A stretch of 64,000 bases of DNA from Halodesulfovibrio sp. GTDB taxonomy: Bacteria; Desulfobacterota; Desulfovibrionia; Desulfovibrionales; Desulfovibrionaceae. The stretch spans positions 208,537-272,536 of the forward strand of contig NZ_JAOARI010000018.1 in assembly GCF_025210605.1 (NCBI RefSeq). The letters run 5' to 3'. This document shows positions 44,203-54,362 of this stretch, one piece after another. Below the pieces are notes generated by a model. That model saw nothing but the letters and a program-made list of their open reading frames with translations, did not search any database and was not told where the DNA came from. Position numbers and translations under genes: made by a program. Position 1 is the first letter of the stretch; each line of letters starts with the position of its first letter.

Positions 44203-44760
44203 CTAGCTAATCACGTCAAGAAAGGTTGCTGCTTCCCCATCCAGACCACGCAATGCGTGCGGAATGCGGGAATCAAAATAAATTGAATCGCCTGCTTCTA
44301 GCTTATGGCGTTTCTGGTCAAGCCATACTTCTAACTTGCCCTCGAGCAGGTAAATAAATTCCTGTCCGCTATGCTCGTTCCAAGTAAGCTCGTTTAAATC
44401 TTTTGCAGGAACTGTTACAAGAAACGGCTCCATTTTTTTATTGGTAAAGCGTGATGCAAGGTTGAAATAATCGTAATCAACACGACGCTCAACACTCAAA
44501 CCTTCACCTTTACGCACGAGCGTGTAATCATGAAGATGTCCTTCCTGCCCTGTAATAAGGGATGAAAGATCAACACCGCAAACTGTAGCAACATCTTTAA
44601 GGTAGCTAACAGGGATTTCGGTTTCGCCTTCTTCATACAACGCAACAGTTGCAGGTTTTACTCCAACTTTTTCGGCAAGCTCTTCTACCGTCATGTCAAC
44701 GGCTTCGCGAAGCCCAAGCAAGCGGGGAGCAATTTCCTTATATGCTTTATTTTCGTGCAT
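44203..44760 (-). CDS. XRE-family regulator with C-terminal cupin
   Basis: A 185-aa transcription factor. HTH at about 12-65 ('LLGLREAVDMTVEELAEKVGVKPATVALYEEGETEIPVSYL') and a cupin sensor domain at about 105-183 ('NEHSGQEFIYLLEGKLEVWLDQKRHKLEAGDSIYFDSRIPHALRG'). This architecture (PuuR/HipB-cupin type) is typical of regulators responding to small metabolites. ATG 44760 follows GGAGG. It probably regulates the acyl-CoA synthetase gene in its own operon. Confidence 0.92.
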   Translation of the reverse strand: MHENKAYKEIAPRLLGLREAVDMTVEELAEKVGVKPATVALYEEGETEIPVSYLKDVATVCGVDLSSLITGQEGHLHDYTLVRKGEGLSVERRVDYDYFNLASRFTNKKMEPFLVTVPAKDLNELTWNEHSGQEFIYLLEGKLEVWLDQKRHKLEAGDSIYFDSRIPHALRGLDGEAATFLDVIS

Positions 44761-44893
44761 ATTTCCTCCTAACTGACAATGCAACACCTGCTATGTGCAG
44801 TAGCTATTACATTTTTGTTAAAAAGCAAAGCTTTTCTTCTTCCACCCATCCACTAGTGTGCAGACAGTAACGTACAGTTGCCAATGGGGATGT

Positions 44894-44908
44894 AAAGCGT
44901 AACGCTTT
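44894..44908. promoter_or_regulatory. Palindrome upstream of the XRE-cupin gene
   Basis: AAAGCG-TAA-CGCTTT lies about 135 nt upstream of the regulator start. A candidate operator, possibly autoregulatory. Confidence 0.35.
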
Positions 44909-44927
44909 AATTTGTACGGGACTGACA

Positions 44928-44969
44928 AACAAAAAAGACGCGTGCCGCATCGAGCGGTACGCGTCTTAC
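44928..44969 (-). terminator. Terminator downstream of dnaA
   Basis: Long stem AAGACGCGT.CCGC / GCGG.ACGCGTCTT with an A-run on the plus strand (U-tract on minus). Confidence 0.88.
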
Positions 44970-44999
44970 ACTAACAAAACTTACGCCCCCCGATCATTC

Positions 45000-46427
45000 T
45001 CAGAGAGCAGAAATTCGTCCATTTTTTTCGATCATTTTCACAGTATTAGATACCTGACGTCCAGTCGGAGTACTGCGGCTCATTTCCCGTTCGAGATTCG
45101 TAATGCCTTTCAAGACAGTAGAATGACGACGGTTAAATTGCATACCAATTTGTTTTAAGGACAAGTCTGTATGCTTACGAGCAAGATAAAAAATGGTATT
45201 GCGCGCTGTTACCAGCTCACGCTTACGGCTACGTGAGTTGAGCTGATCGTATGAAAGATCAAAACAGCTACAGACACAACGTACAATGGAATCCATATTC
45301 ATGACGACTTCACGGGATGCATAGTGCCCGATAACGTCCCAAGCCATGTCCATGGAAATTCGTTCATTTAAAATTCGTGCTTTCAAAATCAGGTTGTGCA
45401 AGCAGCTCTCAATCTGACGTACATCCGAATGAATGTTCTCTGCAAGTAAATCAGTAACGTTTTCCGGCAAATCTACCTGATACAGGCGAGCCTTCTTGCA
45501 CAAAATATCGCGGCGTGTTTCAAAATCCGGTTTATCAATAACAGCAAGAAAACCAGAACAGAAACGGGAAACAAGCTGGTTATCGACATCTTTTAAATCA
45601 CGAGGCGCAAAGGAGCTGGACAGTACCACACGGGAACCGCGAGACTGAAGAGATTTTATTGTTGCAAGAACTTCGTCCTGCATTCGCTCCTTACCCTGAA
45701 GAAAATGAACATCTTCAAGCAATAAAAGGTCAACATCACGGTAGCGGGATTTAAAGCGCTCTGTATCGCGATGCTTCAAAGAAGTAACAAGACCTGTCGC
45801 AAATTCTTCGGCTGTAAGATACTCAACCTTTGGATTAACACGATTGCTATGCTTGCACAGCTGTCCACCGACAGCCTGCATAAGGTGTGTTTTACCAAGC
45901 CCCGGTGCGGAGCTTAAAAAGAGAGTGCTGCACGAAAGTGAATCGCGTGTAATACCTTGTGATGCGGCAAATGCAAGATCATTACTTGGTCCTACAACAA
46001 AGCTGTCGAAATCAAATCGCCAGTCCAATGCTTTAGAAACCAGAGTATGTTCTACAGGAAGCGACTGCTGAACAACACGTTTATTGTCAGCACCAAAAAG
46101 CACCGGAGCAGCCACAGGCTGCGCTTCTGGCACAGGTGTAGCTTCAGCCACAACGGGTTGTGGCTTAGCTTTTGGTTTTACAATAGCTTTCGCGGCACCT
46201 GCAACAACAGTAATGGTAGGACGTTCACCGATAACAGAAGTAGCAGCTTCCGCAATATCGTTCACCAGACGCTCACGCACCCATGATGCCACGAAATCAT
46301 TGGAAGCTGTCAGTCGAATAGCAGTGCCATCAACTTCAGCCTGTAATGGTGAAATCCATACTTTGAAAATGCCGGGGTTTAGGCTTTCTTGTAGAATTTC
46401 TCGAATTTGACCCCAAATATCAATCAT
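45000..46427 (-). CDS. dnaA: DnaA replication initiator, possibly a paralogue
   Basis: A 475-aa DnaA protein. Domain I (about 1-80), an Ala/Pro/Val linker (85-140), AAA+ domain (145-375) with Walker [11 protein letters not shown] and Walker [10 protein letters not shown] (Glu where Asp is usual), arginine-finger segment LVSRF, and domain IV (about 385-470) with [27 protein letters not shown] 46427 is preferred (AGGA 8 nt upstream); longer frames start with TTG or a weaker RBS. dnaN, recF and gyrB are absent; the neighbours are thyX and ruvBAC. D. vulgaris is recalled to have two dnaA genes, so this may be the second copy. Confidence 0.9.
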   Translation of the reverse strand: MIDIWGQIREILQESLNPGIFKVWISPLQAEVDGTAIRLTASNDFVASWVRERLVNDIAEAATSVIGERPTITVVAGAAKAIVKPKAKPQPVVAEATPVPEAQPVAAPVLFGADNKRVVQQSLPVEHTLVSKALDWRFDFDSFVVGPSNDLAFAASQGITRDSLSCSTLFLSSAPGLGKTHLMQAVGGQLCKHSNRVNPKVEYLTAEEFATGLVTSLKHRDTERFKSRYRDVDLLLLEDVHFLQGKERMQDEVLATIKSLQSRGSRVVLSSSFAPRDLKDVDNQLVSRFCSGFLAVIDKPDFETRRDILCKKARLYQVDLPENVTDLLAENIHSDVRQIESCLHNLILKARILNERISMDMAWDVIGHYASREVVMNMDSIVRCVCSCFDLSYDQLNSRSRKRELVTARNTIFYLARKHTDLSLKQIGMQFNRRHSTVLKGITNLEREMSRSTPTGRQVSNTVKMIEKNGRISAL

Positions 46428-46933
46428 GGGGATATTCCTACGTTCTTTCATGCTTTTCCGCAATTCGAGTTAAACCAGTGATACCTGTTAGTCTCTGCAC
46501 AGGCACAATCATCCGGCTAAGTTTAACAATATCTCGATTTATATACCTTTTTTAGTAAAACACTATTTTCAGGCGAAATATTCGATACACGTACAACCAG
46601 AGTTGACGCGGTAGACTTTATATTTTTAACAGTTCTGTGGAAAAGTTTTCCACAATCAATCCTGTCAAAAACTGAAGAGTTCGCTTTTTAAAGCTAATAT
46701 CTGAAAAAGGCAATCATCTGACGCACTTTTTATTCTAGCTTTTTTGTAAAAAGGGCTACGAGAGGCTCACACAAATAAAAGTGTTACTGCTATTAAAAAT
46801 CGGATAAGCTTTATTTACAGCGAGTTATATAAATCACAAAGAATCCATCAACTGGTTCGAAAGCGGTATAAAACACCTAAAAAAACTCATCACTACCAAA
46901 TATAAGCTGTTATACGCGGTATGAGCCGATTAT
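46428..46933. promoter_or_regulatory. AT-rich region between dnaA and thyX with DnaA-box-like sites
   Basis: About 500 bp without a gene. TGTGGAAAA-G-TTTTCCACA (46636-46654) is a perfect palindrome of two copies one base away from the DnaA box TTATCCACA. A further near-match, TTATCCACT, reads on the minus strand at 46941-46949, in the thyX end. TTATCCGAT occurs near 46800. The region may autoregulate dnaA or bind DnaA; origin function is only a possibility. Confidence 0.5.
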
Positions 46934-47656
46934 TTACGGAAGTGGATAACGACCGCAGGTAAACTTCTCTCCCTCAGGGCAGTACTTTAATTTCTCACAG
47001 CGAGCACCCGCGTCTTCAAAGACGCACGGCAATTCTTTGCGGCAAATAGCCAACATCTGGTTTGCCATTGCTCTAATTTCCCATTGTGCCCGCGTGCAGC
47101 AGCGGTGCTCGAAAAAGTTGAGCAGGCTTCGACAGTTCATTGTTACTACAATTTTGGACTCAGTAGCCTGCGGAAGCACAAAGCGTGCATCCTCTTTTGC
47201 TTTTTCGCCTCGCCCATTTTCCTCAAGAATTTTTTTCAAATCTTGATAAGCGCTGCTGACTTCTTCTAAAAAAGTATCAAATCTCGCCTGCGCTTCTGGG
47301 ATCTTGGCAAACGCCGGAGGCAAAATGTAGTCGAAGTCACTTCCATCAACATAGCGCTGGCTCTGCTGAGAAAATGAAGCAATACGATGACGCACTAGCT
47401 GATGTGTCAACGCACGGGATACACCTTCAATAGCAAAGGTAAACGAGACATGCTCAATCGGGCTGGCGTGGCCGGATTCCATAACTTTGCGAATAAACGC
47501 AGCCTGTTTTTCGGCAGAAATATCCCCGTCTACAAGCTTTGTGTGCATATCGCCCACAAAACCGGCATGGTAGCACTGCCTGAAAGCTGCATAAATAACA
47601 GCCATCGGCTCTGGAGTTGAAGCAACAAGCTCTACCCTGCATGTTTTCTGAGGCAT
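46934..47656 (-). CDS. thyX: Flavin-dependent thymidylate synthase ThyX
   Basis: A 240-aa FAD enzyme that makes dTMP from dUMP with methylene-tetrahydrofolate and NADPH. The ThyX signature RHRIASFSQQSQRY (RHR-x7-S) is intact, with 'SGHASPIEHVSFTFAIEGVSRALTHQLVRHR' before it and 'NCRSLLNFFEHRCCTRAQWEIRAMANQM' after. The C-terminus is Cys-rich (CRKELPCVFEDAGARCEKLKYCPEG...CG), an extension that could bind metal. The RBS is GAGGAAG. It lies between the putative dnaA promoter region and ruvB. Confidence 0.94.
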   Translation of the reverse strand: MPQKTCRVELVASTPEPMAVIYAAFRQCYHAGFVGDMHTKLVDGDISAEKQAAFIRKVMESGHASPIEHVSFTFAIEGVSRALTHQLVRHRIASFSQQSQRYVDGSDFDYILPPAFAKIPEAQARFDTFLEEVSSAYQDLKKILEENGRGEKAKEDARFVLPQATESKIVVTMNCRSLLNFFEHRCCTRAQWEIRAMANQMLAICRKELPCVFEDAGARCEKLKYCPEGEKFTCGRYPLP

Positions 47657-47686
47657 ACTTCCTCCTCGACTATGAGTTACGGCAAC

Positions 47687-48655
47687 CTATGCCAAAAAAT
47701 TCAAATGACGATACGCCTTAGCCGTTGCAACACGGCCTCTATGCGTTCGCTTAATAAACCCACATTGAATCAAGTACGGTTCGTAAATATCTTCAATGGT
47801 TTTTACGTCTTCAGAACAGGCAACAGCGAGAGTTTTTGCACCTACAGGCCCCCCGCCATAATGTTCAATAAGAACACTCAAAAGCTTTCTATCCATCTGA
47901 TCCAGACCGCTTTCGTCAACGTCCATCATCTGCAACGCACTGCTGGCAAGTTCTGCATCAACAATAACTCCACCTTTTACTGTGGCAAAGTCACGCACAC
48001 GGCGCAGCAACCTGTTGGCAATACGAGGCGTACCACGGGAACGACGACCTATTTCCAAAGCGCCGTCCGGTGCTATTTCAACGCCTAAAATGCGTGCAGT
48101 GCGGGTAACAATTGTTGCGAGTTCTTGCGGAGTGTAAAATTCCAGACGGCAGATTACGCCAAATCTATCGCGCAACGGTGAAGACAATAATCCGATGCGG
48201 GTTGTGGCTCCTACCAGAGTGAAGGGCTCTAAGTCAATCTTTACTGTTCGAGCGCCTGGTCCTTGCCCGATCACAAGATCAAGTTTGAAGTCTTCCATTG
48301 CAGGATACAGCACTTCTTCAACACTGATAGGCATACGATGAATTTCATCCACGAACAAAATGTCGTTGCGCCCAAGGTTGGTCAAAATTGCTGCAAGATC
48401 ACCACTGCGTTCCAAAACAGGCCCTGAGGTCGAAACAATATTTACCCCAAGCTCTTCCGCCATAATCTGAGAAAGCGTTGTTTTGCCAAGCCCCGGATTG
48501 CCATAAAACATGGTATGATCCATTGCTTGTTCACGGGTTTTCGCAGCCTGAATATATACTTTTAAATTTTTACGCAGTTCTTCTTGTCCAATGAAATCAT
48601 CAAGGGACGAAGGGCGAATGGATTCATCCATGCAAATATTCTGGTCAGTCTCCAT
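47687..48655 (-). CDS. ruvB: Holliday junction branch migration ATPase RuvB
   Basis: A 322-aa AAA+ motor that drives branch migration with RuvA. N-terminal '[26 protein letters not shown]', Walker [11 protein letters not shown], Walker [11 protein letters not shown], sensor '[20 protein letters not shown]', and the winged-helix C-terminus '[25 protein letters not shown]'. It starts 3 nt after the ruvA stop codon, with AAGGA as RBS. Confidence 0.97.
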   Translation of the reverse strand: METDQNICMDESIRPSSLDDFIGQEELRKNLKVYIQAAKTREQAMDHTMFYGNPGLGKTTLSQIMAEELGVNIVSTSGPVLERSGDLAAILTNLGRNDILFVDEIHRMPISVEEVLYPAMEDFKLDLVIGQGPGARTVKIDLEPFTLVGATTRIGLLSSPLRDRFGVICRLEFYTPQELATIVTRTARILGVEIAPDGALEIGRRSRGTPRIANRLLRRVRDFATVKGGVIVDAELASSALQMMDVDESGLDQMDRKLLSVLIEHYGGGPVGAKTLAVACSEDVKTIEDIYEPYLIQCGFIKRTHRGRVATAKAYRHLNFLA

Positions 48656-48658
48656 TCC

Positions 48659-49261
48659 TTATCCCTTAGCAAGAGCTTTAAGCGCACTACGCAGGGCACT
48701 GCCCACGTCGAGATCCGGCTCATTTTTCAAAATAGTTTTAAGCAGCGGAGAAGCTTCATCTTCGCTGTACCCAAGGTTTGCAAGACCATCTAAGGCATCA
48801 CGGTAAACGCTTGTTTTCGGTGCATCGTCCTTACCGGAAACAACCGGCATTTCATCGACTTTAAGCTTATATTTTAATTCAAGAAAAATATGCTGTGCGC
48901 CTTTTTTTCCGATGCCGGAAACTTGCGTCAACGCATTAATATCTTCTTCAAATACAATCCGACGCAAATCATCAGGACGGTATACAGACAAAATGCCCAG
49001 TGCTGTTTTGCCACCAACTTTTGAAATCGAAATCAGCGTCGTGTACATCTGGCGCTCATCCCACGATTCAAAGCCGTACAACTCCAAGGCGTCTTCGCGC
49101 ACAACGGTGTACACAAAAATGGCGATTTCTCCGCCTTTTGCTGGAACACGATTCATTGTATGGGCTGGCAAACGAACCTCGTATCCGACACCGCCTGTAG
49201 TGACGACGATGACACTTTGTTCCGTTACCTCTGCAATTTTACCTTCAAGATATGCGATCAT
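48659..49261 (-). CDS. ruvA: Holliday junction DNA-binding protein RuvA
   Basis: A 200-aa protein that tetramerises on four-way junctions and recruits RuvB. OB-fold N-terminus MIAYLEGKIAEVTEQSVIV, two helix-hairpin-helix motifs ('ISISKVGGKTALGILS', 'LTQVSGIGKKGAQHIFLELK') and the C-terminal RuvB-contact domain ('ALDGLANLGYSEDEASPLL'). The start at 49261 fits homologues although the RBS is weak. Operon with ruvB. Confidence 0.95.
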   Translation of the reverse strand: MIAYLEGKIAEVTEQSVIVVTTGGVGYEVRLPAHTMNRVPAKGGEIAIFVYTVVREDALELYGFESWDERQMYTTLISISKVGGKTALGILSVYRPDDLRRIVFEEDINALTQVSGIGKKGAQHIFLELKYKLKVDEMPVVSGKDDAPKTSVYRDALDGLANLGYSEDEASPLLKTILKNEPDLDVGSALRSALKALAKG

Positions 49262-49532
49262 AATGTATGCTTTTAAAAATTTCTTTCTGTATGAATTAAA
49301 CCGGTAACTGAAATGCTTACCCGACAAAAGACAGCCTTTGGGAGCTGTCAAAATCTATTACCCAAGACGCTTCAATAAATAAAGCTGGTTTTACATTTGA
49401 AAAAAGCATTTTAGCGTACATTACAATCCGCAACACCGTATGCATCTCATGAAACATGGATGCTTACTCAGCTTCTTTCCCAATACCATAGGATAGTTAT
49501 GAAAGCACTCTGTTAGAATCTAGGCAAACGAC

Positions 49533-50024
49533 CTACAGAAATTTTGAGTATCTGGTTGTATTGAGATGACAGACTGCTGCTGCGAGAGCATCGGAAGTAT
49601 CTAATGCCCACTTAGGCTGTTTAACGCCTAAAATTTGCGCCACCATAAACGCAACTTGCTCTTTAGCAGCACGCCCACCGCCGACAATAGTTTGTTTGAT
49701 TTTTGTAGGCTCATAACTGAACACATCAATATCGCTTGCAGCGCAGGCAGCAAGAGCCACACCACGAGCCTGCCCAAGTTTGAGTGCAGACGCTGGGTTT
49801 TTAGCAGTAAACACGTTTTCTACAGCGGCAACTGTGGGCTTATGCAACCGGACAATGGCATCCAGTTCCTTAAAAATGACACCCATGCGCCTCGCAAAAT
49901 CTTTATCAGTAGCGCGGATTGCGCCACAGTCTACCAGTTTAGCCACACCGGAAATTTCTTCTACTACCCCCCATCCCATCACACGGGAGCCGGGATCAAT
50001 GCCGAGCACTCTTGTTACAGTCAA
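49533..50024 (-). CDS. ruvC: Holliday junction resolvase RuvC
   Basis: A 163-aa RNase H-fold endonuclease that resolves Holliday junctions. The acidic residues are in GIDPGSRVMGWG, AVENVFTAKNPASALKLGQARGV and DTSDALAAAVCH. TTG at 50024 is preferred, with GTGGAG 6 nt upstream; a GTG 12 nt further upstream lacks an RBS. It is separated from ruvA by 271 bp containing a weak hairpin (49330-49349, GACAGC/GCTGTC), so it may have its own transcript. Confidence 0.93.
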   Translation of the reverse strand: MTVTRVLGIDPGSRVMGWGVVEEISGVAKLVDCGAIRATDKDFARRMGVIFKELDAIVRLHKPTVAAVENVFTAKNPASALKLGQARGVALAACAASDIDVFSYEPTKIKQTIVGGGRAAKEQVAFMVAQILGVKQPKWALDTSDALAAAVCHLNTTRYSKFL

Positions 50025-50135
50025 AACATTCTCCACTGTTCACATACTATTGTAGTATAAATACTCACTATGAAGCCTCAATACTTTTTCGTCCAGTAGG
50101 GAATAGTACAACTTCAAGTTCAAACACATCAATAA

Positions 50136-50166
50136 GAAAGGAGAGAGTTAAAAACTCTCTCCTTCT
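50136..50166. terminator. Hairpin between yebC and ruvC
   Basis: Perfect 12-bp stem AAGGAGAGAGTT / AACTCTCTCCTT. T-richness on the minus-strand side is only moderate (CTTATTGATG), so termination of yebC is probable but not certain. Confidence 0.6.
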
Positions 50167-50279
50167 GTAGTATCTTTTTTACAAAACGCAGCACGTATCG
50201 TCACCACAGCTATTGTACAGAAAATACATTTTTTGCACGAACACTGTGTTGGCATTGCCTGCGCTATGCGCGGCTAACC

Positions 50280-51029
50280 TTACTCAGCGTTAAGCTCAGC
50301 CATTACGTCGTCAGATACGTCCATGTTAGTAAATACGTTCTGTACGTCGTCATTTTCTTCGAGAAGATCAATGAGGCGGAGCATTTTTTTAGCGCCGTCT
50401 GCATCAAGCTCAATGGTGTTTTGAGGAATTTTAGCCATTTCAGCAGATTCGATTGCAATGCCAGCTTCTTCAAAAGCGGTGCGTACTGCTTCCATGTCTG
50501 TTGGTTCACAACGGATATCCCAGTTTTCATCTTCTTCGATGATATCTTCTGCACCAGCTTCAAGACCGAGATCCATTACCTGCTCTTCGGTAATAGCATC
50601 TTTCTTGATGATGATCTGACCTTTGTTGTCGAACATCCATGCAACAGAACCAGCTTCGCCCATGTTACCGTTACCTTTGTTCAAGGTGTGGCGCATTTCA
50701 GCAACGATGCGGTTTTTGTTATCAGAAGCAACTTCAATAAGGATAGCTACGCCACCGGGACCATATCCTTCATAGGTAATCTCGTGGATATCGCCACCAG
50801 CAAGTTCGCCGGTACCTTTTTTAATTGCGTTTTCAATTTTATCTTTAGGCAGGTTTACTGCTTTAGCAGCAGCAATAGCAGAGCGAAGACGCGGGTTGTT
50901 AGCAACGTCACCACTAATTTTTGCTGCAATAATAATCTCTTTTGCCGCGCGGGTGAACTGCTTGGAACGTACAGCGTCCTGACGACCTTTACGGTGCTTA
51001 ATGTTAGCCCATTTACTATGTCCAGCCAT
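50280..51029 (-). CDS. YebC/PmpR-family protein
   Basis: A 249-aa member of the YebC/TACO1 family; reported roles include transcription regulation and assisting translation at proline stretches. Typical N-terminus MAGHSKWANIKHRKGRQDA, then 'NLPKDKIENAIKKGTGE', 'YEGYGPGGVAILIEVASDNKNR' and 'GSVAWMFDNKG'. Location upstream of ruvC is a conserved arrangement in many bacteria. GGAGG precedes the ATG. Confidence 0.95.
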   Translation of the reverse strand: MAGHSKWANIKHRKGRQDAVRSKQFTRAAKEIIIAAKISGDVANNPRLRSAIAAAKAVNLPKDKIENAIKKGTGELAGGDIHEITYEGYGPGGVAILIEVASDNKNRIVAEMRHTLNKGNGNMGEAGSVAWMFDNKGQIIIKKDAITEEQVMDLGLEAGAEDIIEEDENWDIRCEPTDMEAVRTAFEEAGIAIESAEMAKIPQNTIELDADGAKKMLRLIDLLEENDDVQNVFTNMDVSDDVMAELNAE

Positions 51030-51143
51030 GATTCCTCCTTACGTGGTTGCAACTAATTCGCTGCAACTGGAACACTAAAAAATACACACACCCAAACCAT
51101 ATAGGGTGCTAAAAATCAAAGGAAGTCGATTCAAGCTCAGCGG

Positions 51144-51755
51144 CTAATATTCGTATTCGAACTTCTTGCCGTTAAACCCAAGACCGACATAAAAAATTTC
51201 CTTACTTTCGTCGCGTGAGCTTTTAGGCTTAAAAGACTTCACGCTCTTAAAGTATTTACGCATAGAAGCGGCGTACGCTTGTACATCAGGTCCCATAAAT
51301 ATCTTTACAATAAAGCTGCCTGTAGGCTTTAAGCAGTAGCAAGCCACGTTAAGCGCTTCGTAACAAAGCTCGGCAGACCGAGCCTGATCTGTAAATTTAT
51401 GACCTGTTGTTTTTGGTGCCATATCGCTGATAACAACATCAAACGGCATTATTTCAGCAAGTACGTCTTCAAACTCCTGAGAACGCTCAAATACGTCTTC
51501 TTGCATAAAGCGGACATTCGTCGGGAACTCTGTTTCAGTCGTCTGAATATCAGCACCGATAACAAGCCCTTTTTCGCCCACTTTCTCAGCAGCACCAAGA
51601 GACCATGAACCGGGAGCGGCACCAAGGTCGAGCACTTTCATACCTTTAGAAAAGATACCAAACCGCTTATCAATTTCTTTCAGTTTATATACTGACCGTG
51701 CGGGATAATTGTCTTGTTTAGCCCGCAGGAAGTAATGATCACGATATTTTTTCAT
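51144..51755 (-). CDS. rlmE: 23S rRNA (uridine2552-2'-O)-methyltransferase RlmE
   Basis: A 203-aa SAM-dependent RrmJ/FtsJ methyltransferase. The K-D-K-E set is present in [30 protein letters not shown] (SAM site), [11 protein letters not shown] and FIVKIF. It modifies U2552 in the ribosomal A loop. ATG 51755 fits homologues (AGG 7 nt upstream); the longer frame has no resemblance. Upstream of yebC on the same strand. Confidence 0.93.
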   Translation of the reverse strand: MKKYRDHYFLRAKQDNYPARSVYKLKEIDKRFGIFSKGMKVLDLGAAPGSWSLGAAEKVGEKGLVIGADIQTTETEFPTNVRFMQEDVFERSQEFEDVLAEIMPFDVVISDMAPKTTGHKFTDQARSAELCYEALNVACYCLKPTGSFIVKIFMGPDVQAYAASMRKYFKSVKSFKPKSSRDESKEIFYVGLGFNGKKFEYEY

Positions 51756-51968
51756 AATAAAACCTGTGCAGTTGTACAGTAAAGCGCAGTCAACGCCAAG
51801 CGGCATACAATCAGACACCGCAAGGTATCATAATGCTGTCGTTGTATCATTTCTGCACAAAAACAACACAAATGGTTACCGCGTGATGTCACACCAGAGC
51901 TAAACGCTGACGTGACGAATAATCCGCAATGGATGTAAAGGGAAAGTGAGATTTCTGCAAGTTTAACG

Positions 51969-52508
51969 CTACAGCATATTCGGAGCAGCTAGCTGAGGTT
52001 GAAGACGCAGACCCTCGATTGCGATACGAGCACACGCTTCCGCATCGGAACCTGCATGGTGATGCTGTAATGTGATACCCAGATGGTCAGAAACTGTGTT
52101 CAACTTGTGGTTCATCAAGTTAGGCCAGACCTTGCGTGCCAACTTAACTGTGCACAAAAATCGAGTATCGGCTACAGGCATACCAGCTGAAGTCAGACAT
52201 GCAGAAAGCACAGAGCGATCAAATGACGCGTTATGTGCTGCCACGAAATCTACGCCTTTAAACAGGGGAGAAAACTGCGGCCACACATCGGCAAAAACAG
52301 GCTCATTCTCAACATCTTTCCAGCGAATATGATGTACCCGCACACAAAATGGACTAAAATTGCTGCGAGGCGGCTGCACAAGTCGGTACAAGCTATCGAC
52401 AATGTGTCCATTTTCTACACGAACAACAGCTACAGCGCAGGCACTGTCACGCTTTGCATCGGCAGTTTCAAAATCAATTGCCGCAAACGTTCCCTTGAAT
52501 TCAGACAT
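51969..52508 (-). CDS. DEDDh-family 3'-5' exonuclease
   Basis: A 179-aa exonuclease-domain protein, like the DNA polymerase III epsilon fold. Exo I FAAIDFETADAKRDSACAVA, Exo II 'FVAAHNASFDRSVLSACL', and Exo III 'HHAGSDAEACARIAI' give the D-E-D-H-D set. It lacks other domains, so it may be a stand-alone epsilon-like or repair exonuclease. Its start codon follows directly on the creA gene end, suggesting one transcript. Confidence 0.87.
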   Translation of the reverse strand: MSEFKGTFAAIDFETADAKRDSACAVAVVRVENGHIVDSLYRLVQPPRSNFSPFCVRVHHIRWKDVENEPVFADVWPQFSPLFKGVDFVAAHNASFDRSVLSACLTSAGMPVADTRFLCTVKLARKVWPNLMNHKLNTVSDHLGITLQHHHAGSDAEACARIAIEGLRLQPQLAAPNML

Positions 52509-52509
52509 A

Positions 52510-52986
52510 TTATTTTCCCCAAGGAAGCACTGGAACTGTAGATATTGAGTTTTTTGGCGACCCTTCAACCACACGGTCACTGTATGTTAAATATACAAGA
52601 ACATTGCGTTTCGGATCGAAAAAGCGAACAACCTGCATTGTTTTAAACAGCAATGAAGTACGCTTCTTAAATACTGCTTCGCCGTCATCTTTGCCGGACT
52701 TTACGCGCGAAGGAAGAGTGATAGGTCCTGTCTGCACGCAATCAATTGATGCATCCGATGTATCTTCTGCTACGCCTAACGATCCTTTCACCCCGCCCTT
52801 TTTAGCGCGACTCAAGTAACAGGTAACCCCGTCAATCTCAGGATCATCAAACGCTTCAATTACAATTTTATCATTAGCTCCAAGAAGCTTAAATACAGTA
52901 CTCACGGAACCAATTTCTTCTGCGGCAGCAACGGAAGTCATGCCAAGCACAAGTGCTACAGCCAACAGTAATATACGTATCTTCAT
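52510..52986 (-). CDS. CreA-family periplasmic protein
   Basis: A 158-aa protein with a signal peptide (about 1-22, ending AAAEE) and the CreA-family body '[44 protein letters not shown]', '[10 protein letters not shown]', '[48 protein letters not shown]'. Two Cys (near 54 and 83) may pair. Function unknown, commonly near envelope or stress genes. RBS GGAGAGG. Confidence 0.9.
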   Translation of the reverse strand: MKIRILLLAVALVLGMTSVAAAEEIGSVSTVFKLLGANDKIVIEAFDDPEIDGVTCYLSRAKKGGVKGSLGVAEDTSDASIDCVQTGPITLPSRVKSGKDDGEAVFKKRTSLLFKTMQVVRFFDPKRNVLVYLTYSDRVVEGSPKNSISTVPVLPWGK

Positions 52987-53205
52987 ACGCTCTCCTCTCC
53001 GAATGATTTCAAGAGCGTAATTCAACCGCAAAAAAGGCAATTTTGCAAGCTTTGCTCACTTTCCCTCCCAGCGTTGACCGTATCATTGGAGTTTTCTGAA
53101 GTTAATGTACACTTAAGCAATATCTGCCCTCTGTGCTGAGGCTTCGTTAAAGACGGCTCAGCCGCTACATAATTTTTAGCAGAAAATTTACCTAAGGAGA
53201 TGAAC

Positions 53206-53694
53206 ATGCTACCGGAAATATCAAAAATTCTTCTCGCCACAGACCTTTCTGAGGATGCAGGAGTTGCAATGCGCTATGCCATCAGTATGGCAGAAAAATA
53301 CAATGCAGAGCTTACGTTGCTGCACGTGCTGCCCACTATGAAAGATCAGGTTTATTTAAACTCCGGATTTGATTTTACAGCAGTGTATGACGACAACACC
53401 TTAAAAGCACTGCTTGATGCCGGAGCCGAAAAGGCTAAAGAAACCGTCGTCAAACTGATGCATAAGCAGTGTACAGACCTCATTGAAGGCAGTCAGGAGT
53501 GTTCAAACATTGCACTTAAGCCAATTATTACAACCGGCAACGCTGTAAAAGAAATTACTGACCATGCCAAAAATTGTGATCTTGTTATAATGGGAACCAG
53601 AGGACACAGCAAACTTGGCGGTATCCTTGTAGGTAGCGTTGCGCAGGGTGTTATCGCAAAAAGCCCTACCCCTGTACTGATTGTCCGTTCATAG
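53206..53694 (+). CDS. Universal stress protein UspA family (1)
   Basis: A 162-aa Usp-fold protein. 'ILLATDLSEDAGVAMRYAISMAEKYNAELTLLHVL' and the ATP-binding loop GTRGHSKLGGILVGSVAQ (G-x2-G-x9-G-S) indicate an ATP-binding Usp. AAGGAG sits 6 nt before ATG 53206; an in-frame ATG at 53200 is too close to the RBS. It is in tandem with a second Usp. Confidence 0.92.
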   Translation: MLPEISKILLATDLSEDAGVAMRYAISMAEKYNAELTLLHVLPTMKDQVYLNSGFDFTAVYDDNTLKALLDAGAEKAKETVVKLMHKQCTDLIEGSQECSNIALKPIITTGNAVKEITDHAKNCDLVIMGTRGHSKLGGILVGSVAQGVIAKSPTPVLIVRS

Positions 53695-53720
53695 CAACTT
53701 TCAGAATACCGGAGAAAGCC

Positions 53721-54233
53721 ATGCTGCCTACCATTCAAAAAATCCTGTACGCAACCGATCTTTCAGAGCCTGCAAAACACGCCTTGCAGTACGCATTATC
53801 CATTGCAAAACAGTACCATGCAGACCTTATGCTTCTCCATGTTATTCCTGACTGGGCACGGAATGTAACCCTTGGTTCCGGTCTCGACTTTGCCACCATT
53901 TACGACGAAGACACATGGCTCAAAATTAAAGATGATGTGCTGCGAACCAGTATAAAACACGCAAAAGAGCGCATTGAATCAACCTACATGTTCTATAAAT
54001 ACGAGCTGGAAGAATCTGGAATTGCCACAACTGTGCATGTTCAGACAGGACACCCCGCTAAAACGATATTGCAATTTTCTGCTGAAGTAGACCTCATAGT
54101 CATGGGAACTTATGGACATTCCAGACTAGGCAGCCTTTTTGCCGGTAGTGTAGCGCAAAGCGTCATCGCCCAATCAACCACACCGGTTCTAGTTGTACAT
54201 CTTGAAAAAAATAAAAAACCAGCCCCATTGTAA
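53721..54233 (+). CDS. Universal stress protein UspA family (2)
   Basis: A 170-aa Usp paralogue starting 26 nt after the first, with MLPTIQKILYATDLSEPAKHAL and GTYGHSRLGSLFAGSVAQ, so ATP binding is expected. The pair could form heterodimers. CCGGAGAAAG acts as RBS. Terminator follows. Confidence 0.92.
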   Translation: MLPTIQKILYATDLSEPAKHALQYALSIAKQYHADLMLLHVIPDWARNVTLGSGLDFATIYDEDTWLKIKDDVLRTSIKHAKERIESTYMFYKYELEESGIATTVHVQTGHPAKTILQFSAEVDLIVMGTYGHSRLGSLFAGSVAQSVIAQSTTPVLVVHLEKNKKPAPL

Positions 54234-54238
54234 AAACA

Positions 54239-54284
54239 GTAAAAGAGGAGGGTACGCACCAACAGTGCTACCCTCCTTTTTACT
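54239..54284 (+). terminator. Terminator after the Usp pair
   Basis: Stem AGGAGGGTA...TACCCTCCT with inner GCAC/GTGC pairing, then TTTT. Confidence 0.9.
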
Positions 54285-54362
54285 CATTATCCGCATCTAC
54301 CGTCATGCACTAAAACGCTGATATGTTCTATCAGATAGATAAGCCGCATGCTTTGCAACCAA

